Source: an uncultured Muribaculaceae bacterium | GTDB taxonomy: Bacteria > Bacteroidota > Bacteroidia > Bacteroidales > Muribaculaceae | Assembly (NCBI GenBank): GCA_910577315.1 | Contig: CAJTME010000001.1 | Span: 62,001-126,000 of the forward strand | DNA: 64,000 nt | Reading direction: 5' to 3' | Shown here: positions 1 through 8,839 of the stretch, piece after piece | Layout of the letters: each line of letters opens with the position of its first letter | Position numbering within the stretch: position 1 is the first letter of the stretch | The notes under the pieces: model-generated | The model's input: the letters and a program-made list of their open reading frames with translations, nothing else | Databases searched by the model: none | What the model was told of the DNA's origin: nothing | Position numbers and translations under genes: made by a program

Positions 1-922
1 CGCCGACATCTGGTATGAAGGGCGCCTCGTGGGCGTGGGCTCGTGGAAAGCCCGCCTGCGCGAGGGCCAGTATGTGGTCGAGACCCGCAAACAGGACCAC
101 GAGAGCCGCACCACCGCGTTCAGCGTCGAGGCCGGCAACAACGCCACCATCCGCGCCAACTCCCCCGAGCCCTACAAGGGCTGGCTGCGCATGCACCTCC
201 TGCCCGAAAACGGCGTGAGCATCCTCGCCGGCGACTCCATTTTCACCCGCAACACCGACGTGCAGCTGCCAGTCGGCGCCTATGAGCTCACCTTCACCCG
301 CCGCGGCTACAATCCGCAGACGCGCCTCTACCGCATCGCCCGCAACGAGGAAATCACCGACACCATACGCCTGCGCAAGAAACAGTATGTCCGCGCCACC
401 GGCGGCTTTGTCGGCGCCGCGTTCACCTACGGCACCATCCCCGGCGTCACCGCCACACTCGGCGGCACCTTCCACAACGTCATGCTCGAGGCGTCATACA
501 CCTTCGGGCTGTCGCGTAGCAAGGACGTCAGCTGGTTTGCCGTCAGCAACGGCCTTTATGACGAGACCGTCAACTATACCATGAGCTGCTTTGCCGTCAA
601 ACTGGGCTATCAGCTGCGCTTCATCGAGCGCATCGGACTGACGCCCCAGGTGGGCTACCTGTGCCAGATGCTCAAGAGCCATGCCGTCGACGGCATCGAC
701 GGCAACCGGGGGGACGGCATACGCGGCGACAAGACCTGGTGCGGCAACGTCACCGTGGGCGCCCGCTTCTCGTTCATGCCCATGCAGCACCTGGCCGTGT
801 TCGCCACCCCCGAATATGCAATCCCCGTGATGAAAAACAACACCTACGACAAAATCGCCCCGATTGCCGGCATCTCAAAGGGCGGCTTCTACGCCCACGT
901 GGGTCTTTCAGTCAACTTCTAA
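1..922 (+). CDS. PEGA-like domain outer-membrane protein, 5' truncated
   Basis: The reading frame is open to the left edge, so the N-terminus lies outside the window; the first ATG at 29 is probably internal. The visible part starts with two PEGA-like beta modules (a GxYxLxxxRxGY-type pattern is seen at GAYELTFTRRGYNPQ), which in other proteins are small surface beta domains. From about codon 135 the protein becomes an alternation of aromatic and small residues, ending in GGFYAHVGLSVNF with a terminal Phe. That is the usual ending of an outer-membrane beta-barrel. I infer a barrel with periplasmic PEGA repeats. It is followed after 10 bp by the BACON lipoprotein, so the two are probably co-transcribed. 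Specific function unknown. Confidence 0.7.
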   Translation, partial: ADIWYEGRLVGVGSWKARLREGQYVVETRKQDHESRTTAFSVEAGNNATIRANSPEPYKGWLRMHLLPENGVSILAGDSIFTRNTDVQLPVGAYELTFTRRGYNPQTRLYRIARNEEITDTIRLRKKQYVRATGGFVGAAFTYGTIPGVTATLGGTFHNVMLEASYTFGLSRSKDVSWFAVSNGLYDETVNYTMSCFAVKLGYQLRFIERIGLTPQVGYLCQMLKSHAVDGIDGNRGDGIRGDKTWCGNVTVGARFSFMPMQHLAVFATPEYAIPVMKNNTYDKIAPIAGISKGGFYAHVGLSVNF

Positions 923-932
923 TCCGACACCC

Positions 933-2807
933 ATGCGCCATATCTACCCCATAATCGCAGCGGCGGCCGTAGCGCTCGCCGCCGGATGCACCAACGAGGA
1001 GGAGAACGAATACTATCCCGCCGCGCCCGGCTCGCTCACCCTGCGCGTCAGCACCACCAACGTGCTGCTGCCGGCGACCGACGCATCGGCCGAGGTCTCG
1101 GTCGAGAGCAACTCGCGCTGGACCGTCAGCGACACCGGCGATAACAGCTGGATCACCATCACCTACACCTCCGAACCCGCCGGCACCGCTAACGGCACCT
1201 TCACCATCACCGCCGCCAACAACCTCACCCAGTCGACCCGCACCACCACCCTGCTGGTGACCTCGGCCGAAAAGTCCGAGCGCATCACCGTGACGCAGAG
1301 CGCCACCTCGCTGGCCGTCGACCCCTCGGTCTTCGCCACATTCCCAGCCGAGGGAGGCACCGAGACCCTGCACGTGCTCAGCTCGACGCGTTGGACAGTG
1401 ACCACCGTGGCCGACTGGATTTCACTCACTCCCGCCGGCGGCGAGGCAAGCGACGAGATTGCCGACGTGACCGTCACCGTCGCCCCCACCACCCTCGAGA
1501 CCACCCGCACCTCGCAAATCGAGGTTTCCTGTCCCGACGACCCGTCAATCGAACCGTTCACCGTCACGGTGTCGCAGCGCGGACGCGACCCCGAACAGAC
1601 CTGGTTTGAGGTCAATCCCACCGTGCTGCCCCAGTTCGTCTACGGGAAGTCCACCGCCACCGTCAACGTGCGCAGTTCCGCGCCGTGGACCATCCGCTCG
1701 GTGGCTTCGTGGCTGTCGTTCTCGCCCGCATCTGGCGACGGCGGCGAGGACATCGTCGAGGTCAGCGTGGTTGCCGCCGTCAATCCCGACGAAATCGAGC
1801 GCACCGCCGAAATCATCGTCGAATCGACCGACCGCACCTTCGAACCGGTCAAGATTCCCGTGACGCAGGAGGCCGCACCCGCTGCGCCGAAGTTCTTCGA
1901 GGTGAGTCCAACCGCCGTCCCTGAAATCGGCTATGGCGGCGACTCGTTCAACATCACCGTGCGCAGTTCGTCGGCCTACAAGGTCAGCACCATCGCCGAC
2001 TGGATCGAACTCGAAGTTCCCGGCACCCAGGCCGCCACTGAATCGCCCTTTACCTTCGGCGTCTCGGTCAAGGCCAACCCCGACGAGGTTGCCCGCGAAG
2101 CCGTCATCACCCTCGAGTCGGAAAACACCGCCTTCCAGCCCGTCAGCATCAGCGTGCGCCAGCAGGCCCGCCCGGCCACTCCGCGCTACTTCCAGATAAG
2201 CCCCGAGACACTTCCCGAAATCAGCGCCGCCGGCGGTACCGCCACCGTGAGCGTCCGCAGTTCGGCACCGTGGACCGTGGCCACCGCCGCCACATGGCTA
2301 TCGCTCAGCACCACCTCGGGCAACGGTGGCGATGAAAACGAAACCCTCACCATCACCATCCCGGCCAACCAGTATGCCGCAGCGCTCGAGGCCACCCTCA
2401 CGTTCACCTCGTCTGACCACCTGGTGAGCCAGCAGAACCTCACCCTCACCCTGCGCCAGGCCGGTGCGGCGGCTCCATCGCTCGGCGAGGCCACCGTCAG
2501 CAACATCGCCATCAACTCGGCGGCTGTAAGCTGTCCCCTCACCGTGCCGAGCCCCGGACGCCTCACCGAAAAAGGCGTGATGTACCGCGCCGCTGGTTCG
2601 GACGCCAGCTGGACAACCGTGGCCGATGAATCTGCCGCCGCCGACCGCGTGGCCGTCACCCTCACCGACCTCCGGCCCGGCACCCGCTACGAGGCCAAGG
2701 CATATTGCCGCGCCACATCGGGCAACGCCGAGACCGCCACGGTGACATTCCGCACCGAAGGCACCACCCCCGGCATCGGCGACAACACTCCGCCCACCCG
2801 CCGCTAA
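933..2807 (+). CDS. Surface lipoprotein with five BACON domains and a C-terminal FN3-like domain
   Basis: 624 residues. The ATG at 933 is chosen because it gives a lipoprotein signal peptide with lipobox LAAGC (Cys19); upstream in-frame codons overlap the previous gene and lack a signal sequence. After the Cys come Glu/Asn-rich residues, as in surface-exposed Bacteroidota lipoproteins. About five BACON-type modules follow (roughly residues 30-125, 125-215, 220-318, 322-415, 418-515), each with the signatures W-T-V and VTQ/VRQ and a G-G-x turn; residues 520-612 look like fibronectin type III. BACON domains are known from Bacteroidota carbohydrate-active and surface proteins and are often spacers or mucin/glycan binders. 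No catalytic domain is visible. Repeats are visible even in DNA, as similar GTGCGCAGTTC segments about 290 bp apart. Confidence 0.88.
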   Translation: MRHIYPIIAAAAVALAAGCTNEEENEYYPAAPGSLTLRVSTTNVLLPATDASAEVSVESNSRWTVSDTGDNSWITITYTSEPAGTANGTFTITAANNLTQSTRTTTLLVTSAEKSERITVTQSATSLAVDPSVFATFPAEGGTETLHVLSSTRWTVTTVADWISLTPAGGEASDEIADVTVTVAPTTLETTRTSQIEVSCPDDPSIEPFTVTVSQRGRDPEQTWFEVNPTVLPQFVYGKSTATVNVRSSAPWTIRSVASWLSFSPASGDGGEDIVEVSVVAAVNPDEIERTAEIIVESTDRTFEPVKIPVTQEAAPAAPKFFEVSPTAVPEIGYGGDSFNITVRSSSAYKVSTIADWIELEVPGTQAATESPFTFGVSVKANPDEVAREAVITLESENTAFQPVSISVRQQARPATPRYFQISPETLPEISAAGGTATVSVRSSAPWTVATAATWLSLSTTSGNGGDENETLTITIPANQYAAALEATLTFTSSDHLVSQQNLTLTLRQAGAAAPSLGEATVSNIAINSAAVSCPLTVPSPGRLTEKGVMYRAAGSDASWTTVADESAAADRVAVTLTDLRPGTRYEAKAYCRATSGNAETATVTFRTEGTTPGIGDNTPPTRR

Positions 2808-2850
2808 TCCATAAGAAAAATAATATAAACCTCTCAAAAAACATAAACCG

Positions 2851-3951
2851 ATGATTAAACGTCTCTTACTCTCCCTGGCCGTCGCGCTGGCTGTACTTGT
2901 GGCCGGCGCTCAGAACCGCCAGCTCGTGCTGTCACACGACGGTACCCCCTCGTTCTTCGCCCTCACCGACATGGACGCGGCCCTCACCGCCGCCCAGGTC
3001 AACGACACCATCTTCGTGCCCGATTGCAACATACCCGGCTTCAAGATCGACAAGCCCGTCACCATCCTCGGCACCGGCCGCGACTGCATAATCAACGGCA
3101 ACATCGAAATCGAAATACAGGATCCCAACCAGACCGTGACCAATGCCCTGCTCGACGGCCTAAACGTATGGGGCGCAGTAAATTTCAAGGATAACACCAC
3201 TCCCGGCACTTATCATGTAAGATTCTGCCGCATGAACCGTCTGTATGCCGGCAAAGGCTCAACTTCTGCGTCTTCTTCCACAGAATTTGCCTCCGGAATA
3301 GCCGAAAACATGCCAAACCTTATTGTCGAGAGCTGCAGCGTATATTTCCGCAGTTCAGTTTCCGAGGGCCACGGAATGATGTTGGGTCCCGGTACAAAAT
3401 CAGCCTTCATCTTTAATTCTTTCGTTGGAAATGTATGGGGTTCTGCACCTGTAGGCGCAGTAAACTATGAATATTGCAATATTTATCAGCTCGCAGAATA
3501 TGATAGCTCATCTACGACTGCCTATAGCTATGGGAATCTACGTGCCACATTCAACAAATGTATTTTAAAAACGATAACCACCCGGGCAACAACGTCTATC
3601 AATGCCTTTAATTCTCGGATAGATAATCCTGGCAATACATATTATAACTATATAACCCGGGTTAACTGCTACCTAACGACATCCTCTTCCGCTGGCTTCC
3701 CGACCACAAACGTCACAGAGTGGACTTACACTCTCGACGGCGAAATTATCGGCGACTTAGGCGGCACATCTCCTTTTTCTGATAGACCCTCGCTGCCCAC
3801 CATCACGCAGAGCAACGTGGAAATGGACGCAGAGAACCGCCTTGTCAAGATTTCGCTGAAAATCGACGGCGGCGCCCCCGAGGAAACCGAAACTCCTGAA
3901 AATCCCGACCAACCCGAAAACCCGGAGAATCCCGAAACCCCGGCGGAGTGA
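2851..3951 (+). CDS. Exported beta-helix-like protein with Pro/Glu/Asn-rich tail
   Basis: 366 residues. It begins with a clear signal peptide (MIKRLLLSLAVALAVLVAGAQ). The body looks like a right-handed parallel beta-helix of the pectate-lyase-like type: regularly spaced short strands, Asn/Ser/Thr-rich turns, and phrases such as TILGTGRDCIINGNIEI. No lyase or hydrolase active site is recognisable. The last about 22 residues form a PENP-type repeat of Pro, Glu and Asn, perhaps a wall or linker stalk. Base composition is odd: about 3180-3760 is much more A+T rich than the GC-rich flanks, including the ends of the same gene. Its stop codon lies 2 bp before the ATG of the next gene, so translation is probably coupled. 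Confidence 0.72.
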   Translation: MIKRLLLSLAVALAVLVAGAQNRQLVLSHDGTPSFFALTDMDAALTAAQVNDTIFVPDCNIPGFKIDKPVTILGTGRDCIINGNIEIEIQDPNQTVTNALLDGLNVWGAVNFKDNTTPGTYHVRFCRMNRLYAGKGSTSASSSTEFASGIAENMPNLIVESCSVYFRSSVSEGHGMMLGPGTKSAFIFNSFVGNVWGSAPVGAVNYEYCNIYQLAEYDSSSTTAYSYGNLRATFNKCILKTITTRATTSINAFNSRIDNPGNTYYNYITRVNCYLTTSSSAGFPTTNVTEWTYTLDGEIIGDLGGTSPFSDRPSLPTITQSNVEMDAENRLVKISLKIDGGAPEETETPENPDQPENPENPETPAE

Positions 3952-3953
3952 GT

Positions 3954-6900
3954 ATGACACATAAATCCTTATTAACCATTGCAGTTGCGATTGCGGGGAG
4001 TGTTCCCGCAAGTTCGGAGTGCGTGGAATACTGGTGGGACAGCGCCCGCGACGCGAGCATGACCGTGCCGGTGGTTGACGGCGTGGCCGACATCACCGAT
4101 TTCGGGCCGCGCCTGTCGGCTGCACCTCACATCCTGTTCATGCAGGTTGTAAACAGCGAGGGCATGCGCGGACCGATAAGCCAGTTTTTCGCCATCGGCG
4201 ACCTGGCCGCACTCCGCAAGGCGACCGCCGTCGAATACTGGTGGGACAACAACCGCAGCGCCAAGCGCTCGGTGCCCATATCCAACGGGTTGGCCGAGAT
4301 AACCGACTTCGGCTCCACCCTGTCGCCGGGCGCCCACATCCTGTTCATGCAGGTGCTCAACACCGACGGCACCCGCGGCCCGATCAGCCAGTTCTTCGCC
4401 ATGGGCGACGTAGGCGCACTCCGTCAGGCCTCGGTGGTGGAATACTGGTGGGACCATAACCGCTCGACCGCCATGTCGGTGCCCGTGACCAACGGACTGG
4501 CCGAGATAACCGATTTCGGCGCACCGCTCGGCCCGGGCCTGCACACGCTGTTCATGCAGCCCCTCTACACCGACGGACGCCGCGGACCCACCCACCAGCT
4601 GTTCGTGCCCGTGATTCAGGCAAAAAAAGACGCCGCCGGATTTGAATACTGGCTCGACGACCTCTACGACAGCCGCACCTTCCTCGCCACCGAAAGCGGC
4701 GAGGCATCGTTCACCATCGACCTGCAGGACACCGACCCCGGCATACACCTGCTGTCGGTGCGCCCGCTGATGAAAGACGGCTCGCATGGCGCGCTGTGGC
4801 AGCGAATCATCGTCAACACCCCCAGGCAGACCGCCCGCGTGGCCGCCTACCGCTATTCAATCAACAACGTAACCGGCACCGTGCCCGCGCAACAGCCCTG
4901 GACACCCGACCAAGTTCTGACGCTGCCCTTGCCCGAGACCGACGCCCTGTGCGATCCCGCCTCGGGCCGCTTCAAGACCGACGGCAACCGCCTGTCGCTG
5001 ATGGCCGGCCTCGGCACCACCATAGTGCTGACGCCGATACTCGAGAGCGGACAACCGTTGGCCCCCATCACCGAGACCGTCGACCTCGACGGCTCGATTG
5101 ACCGCACGGCCATACCGCTGGCCATGAACCGCAAGGTGGCGCTGACCACTCCGCGCGGCGAGCTGTACGAGGCCGTCGTGATGGAGTTTGACGACGTCGC
5201 TCCCGCCTATCTGCGTCCCTCGGCCGCATGCAGCCTGCGCATCCTCGACGCCAACGGCGCCGATGTCGTGGCGCTACAGGCCGCGGCAGGCGAGACCGTG
5301 TCGTTCCTCCACAAGTCGACGAAGTATTTCGCCGTGGTACATCATGCCGACGACGCTGCTCCTGCCGAAATCGACCTAAAGCTCATGGCGCTGCCAAACC
5401 GCGTGCCCGCGCCTTCGATAGCCTTCGAGGCCGGAACCGTCACCCTCGGCTGCGACGACCCCGAAGCCACCATACGCTACACCCTCGATGACTCCGAGCC
5501 GACGGCGGAAAGCGCCGAATACACCGGTCCGTTTGACATCGACCGCAACTATCCCATCCGCGCCATCGCCACGGTGGGCGACATGGACGATTCGGACATC
5601 GCCCGCCACGAGCCGGCATATTTCCGCGTCGAACCCATGATGATGAGCTACAACGGACGCTACCTCACACTGACCAACCCGCGCGAGGGTGCTGAAATCA
5701 AATACGCCCTCGACGGCGGCGAGCCCACGACCTACTCAGGCATAATCGACCTGCCCGGCATAAGCGCGGTGACGGCCCACGCCGAATACCCGTACCTGCT
5801 CGACAGCGAGGAACTCAGCTTCACACCCGAGTACCATTATGACGGCACCTCCGCCACCTTGACGGCATCCGGACGCCTGGCCGACGCCTTTGAATGGAGC
5901 GGAACCGACGCAATTGAATCGCTGGCGGTCAACGGCAACGTGAACGACGCCGACTTCGCCACCATGCGCTCAATAGCCTCGCTGAGGTCGCTCGACCTAA
6001 GCGGCGCCACTCCCGACGGGGCATCACTGCCCGCCGGAGCCCTGGCCTCGACCGCCCTGCACACCGTGTCGCTGCCCGCGGCCCTGACCGGCGCCGGAAA
6101 CGGCATCGTGCGCGACACCCCCCAGCTCACCTCGCTGCGCTGGAACACCAGCACGCCGCTGACCGCCGCCATGCTCGCCGAACAGGGCAACCCCAACCTA
6201 CTGGTGTATGTGGCCGACAAGGGCCTCGCCCCCACCAGCCAGCGCAACGTGATTGACGGCGGGCTCCACTCCGACCTGCTGCAGCTCTCGGCAGGCTATC
6301 CATTCGAGTGTCCCGAGAGCTTCACGGCGGCCAAGGCATCCTACACCCGCACCTTCGGCATGACTTCGGGCATGGGCGAATGTGCCGGCTGGGAAACCAT
6401 CACGCTGCCGTTCAACGTCAACAGCTTCACGATGAGCGACACCGGCACCGAATGTGCGCCGTTCGCCACCGACGGCAGCTACACGCTGCGTCCGTTCTGG
6501 CTCTACGCCCTCGATGAGAACGGCTGGCGCGCAGCCTCGACCATCCTGGCCCACGAGCCCTACATAATCTCGCTGCCCAACAACGACGCCTACATTGACG
6601 GCTGGAGCCTCAGCGGCCCCATGACGTTCGCAGCCGAGAACGTAAGAATCGAGGCCACCGAACCGATGCCGTCGACCAACGGCCTGCGCACGCTCACACC
6701 CAGCTTCCGCGGCGAGAACGCCGACGGAGCGCTGTATGTGCTCAACGCCTATGACGACAGCGGCGAATATGCGCCCGGCTCGGTGTTCCTGCCCGGATGG
6801 GGCGACGTCAAGCCGTTTGAATGTTACTTCACCGCCAAGGACTCGCCGCAGCGCATCTCGATTTTCGGCGACATCCTCGGGCTGGAGGCCGTGTTCGGCG

Positions 6901-7103
6901 ACCGCGCCGGGGGCAGCCTCGTATGCCGCGTTGAGAACGGCGCGCTCTATGTGCTGAGCGACCGCGACCGCACCGTGAGGGTGGTCAACACCACGGGTGC
7001 CGTGGTGCGCACCGCCAGTCTCACCGCCGGCGAGGAAGCCCGCATCGACGGCCTCGTGCACGGATTCTACATGGTGGAAAACATCAAGATCTGCATAAGA
7101 TAA
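3954..7103 (+). CDS. Large exported repeat protein with chitobiase-C-like domain and sorting-like tail
   Basis: 1049 residues from ATG 3954; an in-frame GTG at 3948 overlaps the stop of the previous gene and is less likely. After a short signal peptide come three near-identical 69-residue modules starting VEYWWD and containing ITDFG, LFMQ and RGP(I/T), then a divergent fourth (FEYWLD). Around residues 480-550 a segment with IRYTLDDSEPT matches the chitobiase/beta-hexosaminidase C-terminal type domain. A leucine-rich-like stretch follows (SIASLRSLDLSGA), then a beta-rich region. The end (VRVVNTTGAVVRTAS...GFYMVENIKICIR) resembles type IX-style C-terminal sorting tails. No enzyme motif is seen. 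Probably a secreted or surface structural/binding protein; function unknown. Confidence 0.78.
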   Translation: MTHKSLLTIAVAIAGSVPASSECVEYWWDSARDASMTVPVVDGVADITDFGPRLSAAPHILFMQVVNSEGMRGPISQFFAIGDLAALRKATAVEYWWDNNRSAKRSVPISNGLAEITDFGSTLSPGAHILFMQVLNTDGTRGPISQFFAMGDVGALRQASVVEYWWDHNRSTAMSVPVTNGLAEITDFGAPLGPGLHTLFMQPLYTDGRRGPTHQLFVPVIQAKKDAAGFEYWLDDLYDSRTFLATESGEASFTIDLQDTDPGIHLLSVRPLMKDGSHGALWQRIIVNTPRQTARVAAYRYSINNVTGTVPAQQPWTPDQVLTLPLPETDALCDPASGRFKTDGNRLSLMAGLGTTIVLTPILESGQPLAPITETVDLDGSIDRTAIPLAMNRKVALTTPRGELYEAVVMEFDDVAPAYLRPSAACSLRILDANGADVVALQAAAGETVSFLHKSTKYFAVVHHADDAAPAEIDLKLMALPNRVPAPSIAFEAGTVTLGCDDPEATIRYTLDDSEPTAESAEYTGPFDIDRNYPIRAIATVGDMDDSDIARHEPAYFRVEPMMMSYNGRYLTLTNPREGAEIKYALDGGEPTTYSGIIDLPGISAVTAHAEYPYLLDSEELSFTPEYHYDGTSATLTASGRLADAFEWSGTDAIESLAVNGNVNDADFATMRSIASLRSLDLSGATPDGASLPAGALASTALHTVSLPAALTGAGNGIVRDTPQLTSLRWNTSTPLTAAMLAEQGNPNLLVYVADKGLAPTSQRNVIDGGLHSDLLQLSAGYPFECPESFTAAKASYTRTFGMTSGMGECAGWETITLPFNVNSFTMSDTGTECAPFATDGSYTLRPFWLYALDENGWRAASTILAHEPYIISLPNNDAYIDGWSLSGPMTFAAENVRIEATEPMPSTNGLRTLTPSFRGENADGALYVLNAYDDSGEYAPGSVFLPGWGDVKPFECYFTAKDSPQRISIFGDILGLEAVFGDRAGGSLVCRVENGALYVLSDRDRTVRVVNTTGAVVRTASLTAGEEARIDGLVHGFYMVENIKICIR
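4023..4844 (+). repeat. Tandem 207-bp coding repeats (four copies, last divergent)
   Basis: Units start at 4023, 4230, 4437 and 4641 with codons for VEYWWD (the fourth encodes FEYWLD). The first two intervals are exactly 207 bp (69 codons), the third 204 bp. The first three copies keep phrases such as EITDFG, LFMQ and GPISQFF nearly unchanged, which suggests recent duplication or gene conversion. Confidence 0.9.
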
Positions 7104-7115
7104 TCACAATAACCC

Positions 7116-7193
7116 GGCGGGAGGCCGGAGGGGCACAATCACTGCGATTTCCTGACTTCAAACCCCAGCCCTCCGACCTCCCGCCATTTTTTT
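7116..7193 (+). terminator. Rho-independent terminator after the repeat-protein gene
   Basis: A GC-rich left arm (7116-7134) pairs with 7168-7185 over about 17 bp with a single mismatch, with a 33-nt loop, and is followed by a T-run at 7187-7193. It lies 12 bp after the stop of the upstream gene and separates it from the gene at 7225. Confidence 0.8.
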
Positions 7194-7224
7194 AAGTGAG
7201 TGAACGAAATTATAAACCAATCCT

Positions 7225-8838
7225 ATGAAGAAAATCCTTACTCTTGCAATGGCTGCCACGACAGCGATGGCGATGAACGCCGAAGTATATCTCGTGGGCA
7301 ACTATGACCTCGACGACCTTTCCGCAAGCTGGTCGCCTGAAAACGCCGTGGCCTTGACCCGCACCACAGCGGGCTGGGAAACCACACTGAATATCCAGAC
7401 TTTCAAGATTTCGACCGCCGGAGCGGACGACTGGATGTCGTTCAACGACTACGCCCTCACCGTCAGCCAACCGGTGATTTCCAAAAGCGACATAGGCCGG
7501 GCTCTCCGGCTCCAACCGCTCTATGACGACATAAACTTCGACCTGCCCTGGCGCGGCGACTGGCACATAGTGGTGTCGGCTGACTATTCAACCATCACCA
7601 TGACCACCACCACTCCCGACCCCTCGACTATAACCACGGCCTACGTGCTCGGCGAGATGAACGACTGGACGCCGACCGACATGTGGAAGATGGAAACCAC
7701 CGACGGCCGCACCTACACCTTCGTATGCGAGGGCGAGACTGCAATCGAGGCCGAGACCGAGTTCAAACTCGGCTCCCATAACTGGGCCGGTATAAACTAT
7801 ACAGTCGGAGGCCTCATAGACCCCGAATATTCACCCTATTACGTGGGTTACAACACGCTTCCACCGGTCAACATGTGGTTTGACGAGACCTTCACCGGCA
7901 CCATAAAGCTCGTGCTCACCGGCGGCCTTACCGGCGACGCCGAAATCTCGTTCATACCCGCCGAAACGCCAACTCCCCCGACTCCCCCGACTCCTCCCGT
8001 GCCCGACCTCGAACTATTCATCTGCGGCAACTGGGATGACTCTGAAGGATGGGATCCCCTCAACCCGAAAGTGTTCGGAATCAATGCCGACGGCAATTAT
8101 GAAATCACCATCGAAGGCTTCCAGTCGTTTAAAATATCATTGGCAAAGGGAATCGAAGATGATTACAGCCCATGGTATACGTTTGACGTATACGCGCTCA
8201 CCAAAGACGGAAGTTCCATCATAAACGCCGACGAAGTGGGCCAACCCTTCGCTCTGGTTTACGGCTATGACAACATCAACCTCCCCTGGAAAGGCGACTG
8301 GACCATCGTGGTTGCCAATGACCTCTCAACCATGACGGTAACGACCACCACAGCTCCTCCCGCCGGATTCACACCAGCCTATGTAGTTGGCGAGATGACC
8401 GACTGGACCTTCCTGCCCGAGTGGGAAATGACCACCACCGACGGCATCACCTACACCATCGAGCTGTCGGGCGAACGCGCAATGGATGCCAATGTCGAAT
8501 TCAAAGTCGCAACGCCCGGATATTCAGGCATCAACCACTCTGTATACGGTGAAATTTACTCATATGGCGTTGCCTATGAAGGACTGTATAACGTACAGGG
8601 CAACATGTGGTTCACAGAGCCCTTTACCGGCACCGTCCTGTTCCGCCTCACAAACGGCCTGCATAAGGACGGCGAGCTGGAGTTCCTCAAAGGCCAGGTT
8701 AACGGCATCGCCGGTGTGGAAGCCGACAACAACGGCGAGGTTGAGTATTACAACCTGCAAGGCGTGCGCGTGGCCAATCCTGAAAACGGCCTGTTCATCA
8801 TGCGCCATGGTTCCGAAGTCAAGAAAATCGTGAAATAA
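7225..8838 (+). CDS. Exported SusE/SusF-like protein with internal duplication
   Basis: 537 residues with signal peptide MKKILTLAMAATTAMAMNA; there is no Cys lipobox, unlike true SusE/SusF lipoproteins. The protein is two copies of an about 235-residue unit (roughly 20-245 and 265-490) joined by a TPPTPPTPP-type linker. Each copy has a first part with FKIS...W..F..YALT and (L/I)PW(K/R)GDW.IVV, and a second part opening AYV(L/V)GEM.DWT with FK(L/V), the pattern of SusE/F-type or CBM48-like carbohydrate-binding folds. The C-terminus (YYNLQGVRV...GLFIMRHGSEVKKIVK) is a sorting-like tail shared with other exported proteins here. Likely glycan-binding; ligand unknown. The next gene starts 1 bp after the stop. 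Confidence 0.75.
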   Translation: MKKILTLAMAATTAMAMNAEVYLVGNYDLDDLSASWSPENAVALTRTTAGWETTLNIQTFKISTAGADDWMSFNDYALTVSQPVISKSDIGRALRLQPLYDDINFDLPWRGDWHIVVSADYSTITMTTTTPDPSTITTAYVLGEMNDWTPTDMWKMETTDGRTYTFVCEGETAIEAETEFKLGSHNWAGINYTVGGLIDPEYSPYYVGYNTLPPVNMWFDETFTGTIKLVLTGGLTGDAEISFIPAETPTPPTPPTPPVPDLELFICGNWDDSEGWDPLNPKVFGINADGNYEITIEGFQSFKISLAKGIEDDYSPWYTFDVYALTKDGSSIINADEVGQPFALVYGYDNINLPWKGDWTIVVANDLSTMTVTTTTAPPAGFTPAYVVGEMTDWTFLPEWEMTTTDGITYTIELSGERAMDANVEFKVATPGYSGINHSVYGEIYSYGVAYEGLYNVQGNMWFTEPFTGTVLFRLTNGLHKDGELEFLKGQVNGIAGVEADNNGEVEYYNLQGVRVANPENGLFIMRHGSEVKKIVK

Positions 8839-8839
8839 T

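Noticed and set aside
864..932. Upstream start for the BACON lipoprotein
   Set aside because: It would overlap the previous gene and bury the lipobox signal peptide that begins at 933.
4023..4844. CRISPR-like periodic repeats
   Set aside because: Units are 207 bp, in frame and coding; there are no short repeats with unique spacers and no cas genes.
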